A stretch of 64,000 nt of DNA from Pseudomonas sp. BP8 (GTDB lineage Bacteria > Pseudomonadota > Gammaproteobacteria > Pseudomonadales > Pseudomonadaceae). The stretch's first letter is position 1; the number at the start of each line of letters is the position of its first letter. Under the pieces are notes generated by a model. It did no database searches and had not been told where the DNA came from. It was given only the letters and a program-made list of their open reading frames with translations. The stretch covers positions 4,742,501 through 4,806,500 of the forward strand of contig NZ_JAGINK010000001.1 of NCBI RefSeq assembly GCF_017875955.1, in the 5' to 3' direction. A program made the translations under genes and the position numbers. Of the stretch, positions 11,214-20,700 are shown piece after piece.

Positions 11214-12098
11214 TCACCAATCCAGCGACAGGCGACTTTCGAAATAGCGCTCTTCGCCCGTCAACGGATCTTCAAACCGCAAACTCTGCGCCAGCAATTT
11301 CAACGGTCGCTGATAATCATCTTCGACCTCGAGCAACTGCGGATAGAACGGGTCATTGCTGATCCCCGCGCCCAGTGCCGCCATGTGCACACGCAACTGG
11401 TGAGTCTTGCCCGTCACCGGCGACAGCCCATAGCGCCATAGCTCGCCATTCTTCTCCAACACCTCGGCCAAGGTCTCACTGTTGGCCTCGCCCTGCACTT
11501 CGTGCATGCGGAAAAACGGTTCGCCATGTACCAGCCGGCTACGCCGTACCAACGGAAACTCAAGCGCCGGAAGCGCCGCAGCAATCGCCTGGTATCGCTT
11601 GTCGATCCTGCGCTCGGGGAACAACCGCTGGTAAGCACCACGGGTCTGCGGGTTGGCAGAAAACAGCACCAGCCCGGCGGTATGCCGGTCAATCCGGTGC
11701 AGGGGTACCAGATGAGGGTTGTCCAGCCGGCGGATCAGGCGGCGTAACAGCGTCTGCTCGACGTACTCGCCTGTGGGCGTTACCGGGAGAAAGTGCGGCT
11801 TGTCGGCCACCACCAGATGCTCGTCACTGTGCAGGATGGTCTCCAGCACCGGAATCGGCTTCTCGTTAGGTACTTCACGAAAGTAATGCAGGCGCATGCC
11901 GCGGCGGTAAGCAAGATAGGCACTGATGGGCTGACCGGCGGCGTCGAGCACCCTGCCCCTGGCAAAACGGTCGAGCCATTGCTCGCGGTCAATGCCCTTG
12001 AAATGCTCACACAGGCAGTCGAGCACTGTGCTCCAGTTGCCGGGCGGCAGGCAGACGGTGCTGGCTTGCTGGCGTGCGGGGTCGAACGTTGCGCTCAT
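11214..12098 (-). CDS. RluA-family pseudouridine synthase
   Basis: The 294-residue protein carries the RluA-family catalytic motif PLHRIDRHTAGLVLFS, whose Asp is the conserved nucleophile, preceded by DEHLVVADKPHFLPVTP and followed by the family segments SPVTGKTHQLRVHM and YQRPLKLLAQSLRF. The N-terminal 80 residues resemble an S4-like RNA-binding part. It isomerises uridine to pseudouridine in rRNA or tRNA; which position cannot be told from sequence alone. It is a single gene with its own upstream region. Confidence 0.88.
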   Translation of the reverse strand: MSATFDPARQQASTVCLPPGNWSTVLDCLCEHFKGIDREQWLDRFARGRVLDAAGQPISAYLAYRRGMRLHYFREVPNEKPIPVLETILHSDEHLVVADKPHFLPVTPTGEYVEQTLLRRLIRRLDNPHLVPLHRIDRHTAGLVLFSANPQTRGAYQRLFPERRIDKRYQAIAAALPALEFPLVRRSRLVHGEPFFRMHEVQGEANSETLAEVLEKNGELWRYGLSPVTGKTHQLRVHMAALGAGISNDPFYPQLLEVEDDYQRPLKLLAQSLRFEDPLTGEERYFESRLSLDW

Positions 12099-12148
12099 GT
12101 GCGGCTCGGACAGTCAGGAAGCAGGCATTATCGCCCATGCCCCGCGGC

Positions 12149-12454
12149 TCAACCAGCCTCAGCCGGCTCGCAGCGCGCCTTGAGCCAGCGCAATACCTGC
12201 ACTGCGTCCCAGCGGCCAGGGTCGTACAGGGCATACAGCAGGCCGTTATAGCCCACTACATCCAGTGAGCGGTGAAAGCCGGCGCGCTGGAACAGTGCTT
12301 CTATCTCGGCAAAGCAGGTATTGAAGTGGACCTTGCCAAACGGCGTGCGGTCGTCGGTAACCAGGCCTTCGAGGCGCAGCTCCACTACGGCTTCACCCAC
12401 CCGCTCGGGCGACATCCGATTGATGCTGTATTTCAGTTGCTCGACATTGAGCAT
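12149..12454 (-). CDS. Small orphan protein under LexA control (unknown function)
   Basis: The protein is 101 residues, soluble, and I do not recognise its family. It starts MLNVEQLKYSINRMSPERV, has an acidic helical first half, a central KVHFNTCFAEIEALF segment with a single cysteine, and ends YALYDPGRWDAVQVLRWLK. There is no signal peptide or membrane helix. The ATG follows GAGGTGG with good spacing. The distinguishing feature is its promoter: a perfect LexA palindrome overlaps the -10 region 15 bases upstream, so it should be induced by DNA damage. Possible roles such as a damage-induced inhibitor or regulator are speculation. Confidence 0.8.
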   Translation of the reverse strand: MLNVEQLKYSINRMSPERVGEAVVELRLEGLVTDDRTPFGKVHFNTCFAEIEALFQRAGFHRSLDVVGYNGLLYALYDPGRWDAVQVLRWLKARCEPAEAG

Positions 12455-12469
12455 CGTTCCACCTCGACA

Positions 12470-12513
12470 CTGTATTTATATACAGCATACGAACTGGAGC
12501 GAGGCTTCGTCAA
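12470..12513 (-). promoter_or_regulatory. LexA (SOS) box overlapping a sigma-70 promoter
   Basis: CTGTATTTATATACAG at 12470-12485 fits the LexA consensus CTGT-N8-ACAG exactly and is almost fully palindromic. On the minus strand a sigma-70 promoter can be read: -35 TTGACG (12513-12508), an 18-base spacer, and -10 TATGCT (12489-12484). The box overlaps the end of the -10 element, a classical repression position for the gene starting at 12454. Confidence 0.85.
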
Positions 12514-12561
12514 ATCGCCAGTCACTCTCGGCAGATACCGAGGCCGGCCCAGGCAATGCCT

Positions 12562-12798
12562 TTACTGAAGAAAAGCCACCACCTGTTCAGCATCGAATGG
12601 CCAGGCCAGCTCATCCCCGGTGTCGCATCGACGCAGCACCGGAATGACCAGCCCGTAACGCTCGAACAGCGATTGTTCATCGGCAATGTCGACCAGCTCA
12701 ACCAGCAAGCCGTGCTCGACAAAGGGCATCAGCACGGCTTCGGCTACTTCACACAAATGGCACCCGAGGGTGCCGAACAGTTGGCATTCAGGCAGCAT
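12562..12798 (-). CDS. Glutaredoxin-family (DUF836) thiol protein
   Basis: The 78-residue protein begins MLPECQLFGTLGCHLCEVAE. The CHLC pair at residues 13-16 is a CxxC redox motif at the start of a thioredoxin-like fold, and VIPVLRR supplies the cis-proline. Size and pattern fit the glutaredoxin-like DUF836 family, for which no defined substrate is known. It lies upstream of the LexA-controlled gene on the same strand, but the promoter between them suggests separate control. Confidence 0.85.
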   Translation of the reverse strand: MLPECQLFGTLGCHLCEVAEAVLMPFVEHGLLVELVDIADEQSLFERYGLVIPVLRRCDTGDELAWPFDAEQVVAFLQ

Positions 12799-12855
12799 GG
12801 CTAGTCCCGCGCAAGCTGTGGAGAAGCCTTTATTTTAAAGGGCAGTCGACCTCCG

Positions 12856-14064
12856 TCAATCCTGGCTGGTCGCACCAATCCGATGCAGGGAAAGGTCCGC
12901 ACCCTCGAATTCCTGCTCATGGCTCAGGCGCAAGCCATGCACCGCCTTGATCAGGCCATACACGACAAAACCGCCCAGCAACGCCACCAGCACCCCTGCC
13001 AGGCTGCCCAGCAGTTGGCTGATCAGGCTCACCCCGCCCAGACCGCCCAGGCTGATCTGGCCGAATATGCCGCAGGCAATCCCACCCCAGACCCCACACA
13101 GCCCATGCAGCGGCCAAACGCCCAACACGTCGTCGATCTTCCAGCGGTTCTGCGCCGCAGTGAAGCACCAGACGAACAGCACACCCGCCACCAGGCCGGT
13201 GGCCAATGCGCCAATCGGGTGCATCAGGTCGGAGCCGGCACAGATCGCCACCAACCCGGCCAGCGGGCCGTTGTGCAGAAAGCCCGGGTCGTTGCGTCCC
13301 GCCAGCAATGCCGCCAAGGTGCCGCCGACCATCGCCATCAACGAGTTGATCGCGACCAGGCCGCTGACCCCTTGCAGGCTCTGCGCACTCATCACGTTGA
13401 AGCCAAACCAGCCGATGATCAGAATCCACGAGCCCAGTGCCAGAAACGGAATGCTCGACGGGGCAAAGGCCACCAAGCGGCCATCGCGGTAGCGACCGCG
13501 CCGCGCGCCGAGCAGCAGCACGGCGGCCAGCGCCAGCCAGCCGCCCATCGCGTGCACCACCACCGAACCGGCAAAGTCATGGAACGGCGCCCCGAAACGC
13601 GCCTCAAGCCAGGCCTGCACGCCGTAGTTGCCATTCCACACCAGGCCCTCGAAAAACGGGTAGATGAACGCCACGATCAGCGCCGTCGCGCACAGCTGCG
13701 GGACAAACCGCGCACGCTCGGCAATCCCGCCGGAAATGATCGCCGGGATCGTTGCGGCAAAGGTGATCAGGAAAAAGCACTTGACCAGCGCATAGCCATG
13801 ATCGGTTGCAATGACTGCGGCCGGTTGAAAGAAGGTGACGCCATAGGCGATCCAGTAACCGATGAATAAGTACACCAGAGCCGACACGGCAAAGTCACTG
13901 AGGATCTTCGACAGCGCATTGACCTGATTCTTGTAGCGCACCGTGCCGACCTCGAGGAAGGCAAAGCCGGCATGCATGGCGAGCACCAGAATGGCACCCA
14001 TGAGCAAAAACAGAGTATTGGAGCCATGGACCAATGAGTCCATTGCGCTGTGCATGTTTTCCAT
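12856..14064 (-). CDS. amt: Ammonium transporter, Amt family
   Basis: The 402-residue protein has about eleven hydrophobic helices. It carries the Amt signature region DFAGSVVVHAMGGWLALAAV and the two pore histidines expected in VVHAMGG and LHGLCGVWGG. It begins with a periplasmic-side helix and ends in a short cytoplasmic tail. No glnK gene is adjacent, unlike the glnK-amtB pair, so this is a second or stand-alone Amt. The ATG at 14064 lacks a good ribosome site; an ATG three codons later (14055) has GGAAAAC upstream and is a fair alternative. The 304-bp region upstream, shared with the DUF883 gene, holds an NtrC-like dyad and a -24/-12 candidate. Confidence 0.9.
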   Translation of the reverse strand: MENMHSAMDSLVHGSNTLFLLMGAILVLAMHAGFAFLEVGTVRYKNQVNALSKILSDFAVSALVYLFIGYWIAYGVTFFQPAAVIATDHGYALVKCFFLITFAATIPAIISGGIAERARFVPQLCATALIVAFIYPFFEGLVWNGNYGVQAWLEARFGAPFHDFAGSVVVHAMGGWLALAAVLLLGARRGRYRDGRLVAFAPSSIPFLALGSWILIIGWFGFNVMSAQSLQGVSGLVAINSLMAMVGGTLAALLAGRNDPGFLHNGPLAGLVAICAGSDLMHPIGALATGLVAGVLFVWCFTAAQNRWKIDDVLGVWPLHGLCGVWGGIACGIFGQISLGGLGGVSLISQLLGSLAGVLVALLGGFVVYGLIKAVHGLRLSHEQEFEGADLSLHRIGATSQD

Positions 14065-14079
14065 AGAAGTAGGCAGACC

Positions 14080-14135
14080 TGCTGAAAAGGCACCAGGACA
14101 GTTCAAGAACCTGCATCCCTGCACCGAAGTGGTGC
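14080..14135 (-). promoter_or_regulatory. NtrC-like site and sigma-54 promoter candidate for amt
   Basis: GCACC-GAAGT-GGTGC at 14121-14135 is a perfect match to the NtrC dyad GCACC-N5-GGTGC. Downstream on the minus strand, a GG at 14094-14093 and a GC at 14082-14081 are ten bases apart, the -24/-12 spacing of sigma-54, but the rest of the -12 element (TCAGCA) is a weak match. Control of an ammonium transporter by NtrC makes sense; the promoter assignment is less sure than the dyad. Confidence 0.5.
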
Positions 14136-14309
14136 CCAGCCCCCTGCCCCGTTTCGGTGAGGCAAATGAAGCCTGCGTGGTTTTTTCTTGGGTTTGTCGT
14201 GGATTGGGTTAAGGTTTATCGATGTCCGCGTGATGGGCGCACGGCTTCGGCGCACACATCGACGGCCATGCCCCGAGACAAAGCAAACGCCATACCAGCG
14301 ACAGATACT

Positions 14310-14337
14310 GAACCTTCATCGCCCGCCATTACTCGAA
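14310..14337 (+). promoter_or_regulatory. Possible AlgU (sigma-22/RpoE-type) promoter for the DUF883 cluster
   Basis: GAACCT at 14310-14315, a 17-base spacer and TCGAA at 14333-14337 partly match the AlgU consensus GAACTT-N16/17-TCTGA. It is 32 bases upstream of the DUF883 start. The -10 match is only partial, so confidence is low, although cell-envelope stress control of this cluster would be plausible. Confidence 0.3.
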
Positions 14338-14368
14338 ATAGCCACACACACCAACAGGGAGAGACACC

Positions 14369-14683
14369 ATGGCCAGCAAATCGGCAAAGACTGCTCAAGA
14401 GATATTGATGGCTGACTTCCAGGCGCTGGTGCGCGATACCGAGAAGTTGCTCGCAGACACCGCCAACCTCGCCGGTGACCAGGCTGACGAATTGCGTGAG
14501 CAGATTCACGAGCGCTTGTCAGAAGCCCGCGAGAACCTGCAACTGACCCAGGACTCCATGCGTGCTCGCGGCCAACAAGCCTTGGGCGACGCCGAGCAGT
14601 ACGTGCAGGACAATCCGTGGCAGGCCATCGGCATTGCCGCTGGGGTCGGCCTGCTGATCGGCTTGCTGGCCAATCGGCGCTGA
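14369..14683 (+). CDS. ElaB/YqjD/DUF883-family membrane-anchored ribosome-binding-like protein
   Basis: The 104-residue protein has a long amphipathic, coiled-coil-prone N-terminal region (residues 10-75) followed by the family hallmark PWQAIGIAAGVGLLIGLL and a short basic end, forming a single C-terminal tail anchor. E. coli YqjD and ElaB, of the same family, bind stationary-phase ribosomes to the inner membrane. It is first in a three-gene cluster with a phage-holin-family protein and a YqjK-like protein, the same order as E. coli yqjD-yqjE-yqjK. Confidence 0.88.
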   Translation: MASKSAKTAQEILMADFQALVRDTEKLLADTANLAGDQADELREQIHERLSEARENLQLTQDSMRARGQQALGDAEQYVQDNPWQAIGIAAGVGLLIGLLANRR

Positions 14684-14692
14684 GGAAACCCC

Positions 14693-15067
14693 ATGGAAAA
14701 TGACGCCCTCACCACCGGCGCCACCGGCAAGCGCCTAGGCGCTGCCATGCTTGGCCTGCTGCACAGTCATATCGAACTGTTCGGCATCGAGTTGCAGGAG
14801 CAGAAAGGCCGCACGCTGAAGCTGCTGTTGTTCGCCGGGCTGGCGCTGGTGTTCGCGCTGTTGCTGCTGACCGCCCTGTCGGGTTTGCTGCTGGTAATGC
14901 TGTGGGACAGTTATCGCCTGGCCGGGATCATTGGCCTGTGCGTGTTCTACGGACTTGCCACGGTCTATTGCGGCTTGCGCCTGAAAGCAGCGGTGTTCGA
15001 CGAATCGTCACCCTTCAGCTCCACCCTCGAGGAGCTTGCCAAGGACCGGGAGCGCCTGTTGCCATGA
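14693..15067 (+). CDS. Phage-holin-family (YqjE-like) two-helix membrane protein
   Basis: The 124-residue protein has an amphipathic N-terminal segment (HSHIELFGIELQEQKGR) and two adjacent membrane helices (about 45-70 and 80-98), the pattern of the holin III / YqjE group. In cellular genomes these proteins are not phage lysis proteins but accompany DUF883 proteins. It begins nine bases after its upstream partner ends and overlaps the next gene as ATGA, so the three genes form an operon. Confidence 0.85.
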   Translation: MENDALTTGATGKRLGAAMLGLLHSHIELFGIELQEQKGRTLKLLLFAGLALVFALLLLTALSGLLLVMLWDSYRLAGIIGLCVFYGLATVYCGLRLKAAVFDESSPFSSTLEELAKDRERLLP

Positions 15068-15393
15068 GCCTGCCAGAACTGCCCAACACACGTAATCCAC
15101 GCGAGCTGCGCAAGGCGCTTCTGCGCCTGCGAATGGAAATGCACCGCCAGGAAATCCGCCACGAATCGTCGCAACTGCTCGAACCGGTCAGGCGCCTGCG
15201 TGGCATGGGCGGCTCGTTGCAGGAGGGCCTCGGTATCAAGCACGCGCCGCTGTGGGGCCTGGGTGCGGTCGTTGCGATGGGCTTCCTGACCGGCAAGGGC
15301 GCACGCAACGGCAACCTCTCCCGCCTGGTGCGCCTGGGCGGCAGCCTGGTGCCTTTGGTCCGCCTGTTCCTGCAGAACACTCGCCGTCACTGA
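15064..15393 (+). CDS. YqjK-like small basic protein of the DUF883 cluster
   Basis: The 109-residue protein begins at an ATG overlapping the previous stop (ATGA). It is rich in Arg and Leu, with a helical N-terminal half (LRKALLRLRMEMHRQEIRHE) and a weakly hydrophobic stretch (APLWGLGAVVAMGFLTG, about residues 60-77) that may be membrane-associated. Its position as third gene after DUF883 and holin-family proteins supports a shared envelope-related job; the biochemical role is unknown. Confidence 0.8.
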   Translation: MSLPELPNTRNPRELRKALLRLRMEMHRQEIRHESSQLLEPVRRLRGMGGSLQEGLGIKHAPLWGLGAVVAMGFLTGKGARNGNLSRLVRLGGSLVPLVRLFLQNTRRH

Positions 15394-15467
15394 TCAACCG
15401 CGCCCGGCGCTTGCGCGGGCGCGGCCAAAACCGGAAGCTATGACGATCATCCGACCGGAGAAGCGCC

Positions 15468-16799
15468 TTGGACTGGCACACCCTGCTGACCCGCGAACGC
15501 CTGGGCAAAGCCCTCTACAGCCCTGAAGAAATGGGCCGCAGCCCCTTCCACAAGGACCACGACCGGATCATCTTCTCCGGCGCCTTCCGCCGCCTGGGAC
15601 GCAAGACCCAGGTGCACCCGGTATCGAGCAACGACCACATTCATACCCGCCTCACCCACTCGCTGGAAGTCAGTTGCGTCGGCCGTTCACTCGGCATGCG
15701 CGTGGGTGAAACCTTGCGCGAGAGCCTGCCGGACTGGTGCGACCCCAGCGACCTGGGCATGATCGTCCAGTCAGCCTGCCTGGCTCACGACATCGGCAAC
15801 CCACCGTTTGGCCACTCCGGCGAAGACGCCATTCGCTCGTGGTTCCAGCAGGCCGCTGGGCGCGGCTGGCTGGATGACATGAGCGACGCAGAACGGGCCG
15901 ACTTCCTCAATTTCGAAGGCAATGCCCAAGGCTTTCGCGTCCTGACCCAACTGGAATATCACCAGTTCGACGGCGGTACCCGGCTCACCTACGCGACCCT
16001 CGGCACCTACCTCAAGTACCCCTGGAGCTCCCGCCATGCGGACGCCCTCGGCTACAAGAAGCACAAGTTCGGCTGCTACCAGAGCGAACTGGCCCTGATG
16101 GAGCAGATTGCCGGCAAGCTCGGCATGCCGCTGCTCGAAGAGCAACGCTGGGCACGCCATCCGCTGGTGTACCTGATGGAGGCAGCGGACGACATCTGCT
16201 ACGCGCTGATCGACCTCGAAGACGGCCTGGAGATGGAGCTGCTGGACTACGCCGAAGTCGAGATGCTGCTGCTCGACCTGGTTGGCGACGACCTGCCCGA
16301 AACCTACCGCCAGCTTGGCGCGGGCGACTCGCGTCGGCGCAAGCTGGCGATCCTGCGCGGCAAGGCCATCGAACACCTGACCAACGCTGCCGCGGTAGCC
16401 TTCGTCGAGCAACAGCAGGCCCTGCTCAGCGGTCAACTGCCAGGCGATCTGGTCGAGCACATGCATGGCCCGGCCAAACGCTGCGTACTGCAGGCCAAGG
16501 ACATGGCGCGCAAGAAGATCTTCCAGGACAAGCGCAAGACCCTGCATGAGATCGGCGCCTACACCACCCTGGAAATCCTCCTCAACGCCTTCTGTGGCGC
16601 AGCCCTGGAACAGCACGGTGGGCGCACGCCCTCGTTCAAGAGCCGGCGAGTGCTCGACCTGATTGGCAATCATGCCCCAGACCCGCAAGGCTCCTTGCAT
16701 AACGCCTTCCTGCGCATGATCGACTTCATTGCCGGCATGACCGACAGCTATGCCAGTGAGATGGCCAGTGAAATGACCGGTCGCTCCAGCCCGCGTTAA
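15468..16799 (+). CDS. dgt: Deoxyguanosinetriphosphate triphosphohydrolase-like protein (HD domain)
   Basis: dGTPase-type enzymes cleave dNTPs to nucleoside and triphosphate. The 443-residue protein has HD-superfamily metal ligands in HTRLTHSLEV and CLAHDIGNPPFGHSGED, with the later conserved Asp in LMEAADDICYALIDLEDG. The likely start is a TTG at 15468, seven bases after GGAG, since no upstream ATG fits. It lies between the DUF883 cluster and the RocA2/RocS2 genes, as in P. aeruginosa (PA3043). Actual substrate preference among dNTPs cannot be read from sequence. Confidence 0.9.
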   Translation: MDWHTLLTRERLGKALYSPEEMGRSPFHKDHDRIIFSGAFRRLGRKTQVHPVSSNDHIHTRLTHSLEVSCVGRSLGMRVGETLRESLPDWCDPSDLGMIVQSACLAHDIGNPPFGHSGEDAIRSWFQQAAGRGWLDDMSDAERADFLNFEGNAQGFRVLTQLEYHQFDGGTRLTYATLGTYLKYPWSSRHADALGYKKHKFGCYQSELALMEQIAGKLGMPLLEEQRWARHPLVYLMEAADDICYALIDLEDGLEMELLDYAEVEMLLLDLVGDDLPETYRQLGAGDSRRRKLAILRGKAIEHLTNAAAVAFVEQQQALLSGQLPGDLVEHMHGPAKRCVLQAKDMARKKIFQDKRKTLHEIGAYTTLEILLNAFCGAALEQHGGRTPSFKSRRVLDLIGNHAPDPQGSLHNAFLRMIDFIAGMTDSYASEMASEMTGRSSPR

Positions 16800-17077
16800 T
16801 CCAACCCGGTACACCCCGCTCATCAAGGGCGGGCTGTATTGTAGGAATTTGCCTACTTCTCCCCTTTCCACTCTACATTTACAAATATCCGCTCATATAA
16901 AGTTACCGGTCACGCATTGACATTAAACATCATGATTAAATATGTGTAGAAAGGTAGTCCTTTACTGTAGTCCATTTCCCATATCCCACTCCAGAGCTCT
17001 TCTCGCCTGCCCCATGCCGCCCATCTGAGTTAAGGTGCGCACTGTTTAAGACACCGGCCTCAGTGGGAAAATTAACC

Positions 17078-17698
17078 ATGCATTCCGTATTCATTGTCGA
17101 CGACCATCCCGTAATACGATTGGCTGTGCGTATGTTATTGGAAAACCAGAGTTACCGGATTGTTGGCGAATCGGACAACGGCGTCGATGCCATGCAGATG
17201 ATTCGCGACACTCGCCCAGACCTGGTCATCCTTGACATTGCGATCCCCAAGCTAGACGGTCTCGAGGTCCTTTCGCGATTTCAGAGCATGGCGTTCCCAG
17301 CAAAGGTGCTGGTGCTTACCGCGCAGTCACCCGAATTGTTTGCAGTGCGCTGCATGCATTCCGGCGCCTCGGGCTATGTGTGCAAACAAGAGGATTTGAG
17401 CGAGCTGATCAGCGCCATCAAGGCGGTACTTGCTGGCTACAATTATTTCCCCAGCCAGGCCCTGCAAAGTGACCCGGACAACACCAATAGCGAGATACAT
17501 TTATTCCGCCTGGTCAATGACCGCGAACTGATGGTGCTGCAACTTTTCGCCCAAGGAAGAAGCAACAAGGAAATCGCCAAGGGCATGTTCCTCAGTAACA
17601 AGACAGTCAGCACCTACAAGAAACGGCTCATGCAAAAACTTCAGGTCGGCACCTTGGTCGACTTGATCGACATTGCCAAACGCAACGCGCTGGTCTGA
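17078..17698 (+). CDS. rocA2: RocA2 / BvgA-like LuxR-family response regulator
   Basis: The 206-residue regulator has a receiver domain with phospho-acceptor D53 in LDIAIPKLDGLEV and a C-terminal LuxR-type helix-turn-helix (NKEIAKGMFLSNKTVSTYKK). It is strikingly like Bordetella BvgA and E. coli EvgA along its length. I chose the ATG at 17078 rather than one five codons upstream because it begins directly at the receiver core (MHSVFIVDDHP). It starts an operon with the hybrid sensor gene eight bases downstream. In P. aeruginosa the same locus encodes RocA2/RocS2 (PA3045/PA3044), which affects fimbriae and efflux genes; targets here are unknown. The 278-bp region upstream is A+T-rich and probably holds the promoter. 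Confidence 0.85.
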   Translation: MHSVFIVDDHPVIRLAVRMLLENQSYRIVGESDNGVDAMQMIRDTRPDLVILDIAIPKLDGLEVLSRFQSMAFPAKVLVLTAQSPELFAVRCMHSGASGYVCKQEDLSELISAIKAVLAGYNYFPSQALQSDPDNTNSEIHLFRLVNDRELMVLQLFAQGRSNKEIAKGMFLSNKTVSTYKKRLMQKLQVGTLVDLIDIAKRNALV

Positions 17699-17706
17699 GG
17701 TAGCAC

Positions 17707-20700
17707 ATGAGGCGGTACATGGCCTGCCTGCTGTACGCCTTGACCCTGTTCAACGGTCAGGCGCTAGCCGTAACCACTGATGTCACCTCGCTCAATGTCC
17801 TCGCTCGGTTGACAGTGGCGCCGGTCCGTCCAATGCTCACAGCCGACCAGCACGAATGGCTCGAGGGCAAGCAGGCGCTGATCCTGGGTACGTCCTTTCC
17901 CGACAATGCCCCGTTCGACATCAGCAGCGGTGGCCGGGACTACCAGGGCATCAGCGCCGAATATGCCGCCGTGATCGGCAAGGCGCTGGAGGTGCCGGTC
18001 CGCGTTGTGCGCTTCGCCAGCCGCGACACCGCCGTCGAGGCACTCAAGTCAGGACGAATCGACTTGCTGGGCAGCGCCAATGGTTATGAAGCCGCAGTCG
18101 GCGGGTTGGTGCTTTCTCAGCCTTATGCGGTCGACCAGCCGGTGCTGGTCACTCGCGAGGACGATAACCGTTCGTTGGAGCAAGGCCTCGACGGCTTGCG
18201 CCTGAGCATGCTCAATCACTACCTGCCGCCCAAGGACGTTCAGGAAGCTTATCCGAAATCGGTCCTGCTGACCTTTGGCTCTTCAACCCAGGCACTCAAC
18301 GCCGTCGCCTTTGGCCAGGCCGATGTGTTCATCGGCGACACCATTTCCACTTACTACCAGCTCAAGCAAGGCCACTTGCCACGCCTGCGCATGGCCAATT
18401 TCAGCAAGCACAAGGACGTGGGTTTCAGCTTTGCCATGCGCCAGGACGACCTCATCCTCAAGGCACTGGTCGACACCGCACTGCACAGCCAGACCCACGC
18501 CGTGCATGCCAACATTCTCAAACGCTGGAGTCCAGGCAGCGAAATTCTCCTCAGCGAGCGCAAGCTGCAGCTTTCAACCGCTGAGGAGCAATGGCTGCGC
18601 GACCATCCGGTGCTGCGTGTAGTGGTCAACGAAACTGCCGCACCGATGTCCTACTTTGATACCGATGGGCAGTTTCGCGGGATTACCGCCGACCTGCTGG
18701 AGCTGCTGCGGCTGCGCACCGGACTGCGCTTCGATATCCAGCGCGCAGGCAGTATCAGCGACATGCTTGCCCGCCTGGAGGATGGCAGCGCCGACGCCAT
18801 CGCAGCCATTACCCCGCAAGAACCGCTTGACGGCGCACTGCGCATTACCCGTCCGTACCTCGAAAGTTCGCTGGTTCTGGTTACCCGGCGCGGCGCTGAT
18901 CAGGCGGTCTCGTTCGAGCGGTTGCACGGCAAGCGCGTGGCCGTCACGCGCGACAGCCCAACCGCGCAGATGCTCGCCCAGCGTTACCCCAAGGTTATGG
19001 CCATCGAAACCGAAAGCCCGTATTTCTCCCTGGCGCTGCTGGCCAGCGGCGCAGTTGATGCTGCGGTGACTACCCTGATCGATGCCAACCACGCACTGGC
19101 CAACGGTACCGACCTGGTCATCCGCAGCACGGTAGACGGCGAGCCGGCCAGCTTTGCGATGGCCACCGCCTGGCAAGCGCAGGTACCCGCAAGCATTCTC
19201 GACAAGGCGTTGCTCAGCGTTTCCCCTGAAGAACTGGGCGTGATCAACAACCGCTGGCGCGGGCATGGCACGCAAGAGGAGGTCTACTGGAGCAAACTAC
19301 GCCAACGTCTCCTGCAGATAACCCTGGGCGGCGGCGTGCTCCTGCTGCTGGTGCTCGGCTGGAATGCCCGCTTGCGCGGTCAGATCAAACAGCGCCAACG
19401 CGCCGAGAAGGCCCTGAATGACCAATTGGAGTTCATGCGCGCCCTGCTCAACGGCACGCCTCACCCAATTTTCGTACGTGACCGTGACGGGCGACTGCAG
19501 AGCTGCAACGACAGCTACCTCGAGGCGATGCAGGCGCAGCCGGAAGACGTCATAGGCAAGCGCCTGGCGGAAAGCCTGTGTGGCGAGTGCGGGTTGAGCT
19601 GCCACATACACACCGATTACCAACAGGTCATGGAGGGAGGGGTACCCCTGATCCGTGATCGCCAGCTACGCATCAACAACCAGGAGTTGACCATCTACCA
19701 CTGGGTCTTGCCCTACCGCGATTCGCTCGGTGAAGTACAAGGGATCATCGGCGGCTGGATCGATATCAGCGATCGCCGCAAGCTGGTCCAGGAGCTACGC
19801 CTGGCCAAGCAGCAGGCCGACGAGGCCAATCGCGCGAAAAGTACCTTCCTGGCGACCATCAGCCATGAAATCCGCACACCGATGAACGCGGTGATCGGCA
19901 TGCTCGAACTCGCGGTCAGGCATGCCGAGCAAGGACGCCTGGACAAACCCGCCCTGCAAGTTGCCTACCAGTCCGCCAATGACCTGCTCGGCCTGATCGG
20001 CGACATCCTCGACATCGTGCGCATCGAGTCCGGGCATCTGAGCCTGGTACCTGAGCCGGTGGAGCTGGCTGGCCTGATCGAGTCGGTGGCACGGGTGTTC
20101 GAGGGCCAGGCCCGGGCCAAGGGCCTGAGCCTGGAACTGGTGATTGCCCCCGCCGCCCGCTGCCACGTCTTGCTTGACCCGTTACGGTTCAAGCAGGTGC
20201 TGTGCAATCTGCTCAGCAACGCCATCAAGTTTACCGAGCACGGCCAGGTGCGCATTTGCGTCGCTGTCACCCATGCTGCACCGTCGGCCGAGCCGAAGCT
20301 CGACCTGGAAGTGCGTGACAGCGGCATCGGCATCGCCGAGCGTGAACTGCAGCAACTGTTCAACCCTTTCGTCCAGGCCAACCCGCAGAGCGAAGGCGCA
20401 CGCGCAGGCACCGGACTGGGTCTGGCGATCAGCCGCAGCCTGTGCGACATGATGGGGGCCAGCCTTGGCCTGAAGAGCCTGCAGGGGGTCGGCACCCAGG
20501 TGCGCCTGCAGATGCCCCTGCAGCGGATCGCCGCGCCAGCTGAGCCCAAGCCAGTGATCCGCGATGTGGAAGTACCCGACAAGCAGCTGAACGTGCTGGT
20601 GATCGACGATCATCCGGCAAACCTGATGCTGATGGCACAGCAACTGAGCTTTCTGGGGTTGCGTCACAGCAGTGCGTGCGATGGTCGCGAGGCGTTGGCA

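Noticed and set aside
16800..17077. A terminator-promoter pair between dgt and rocA2
   Set aside because: The only inverted repeat (CCCGC/GCGGG near 16816-16832) is short with no T-run, and no clear -35/-10 pair could be fixed in the A+T-rich stretch.
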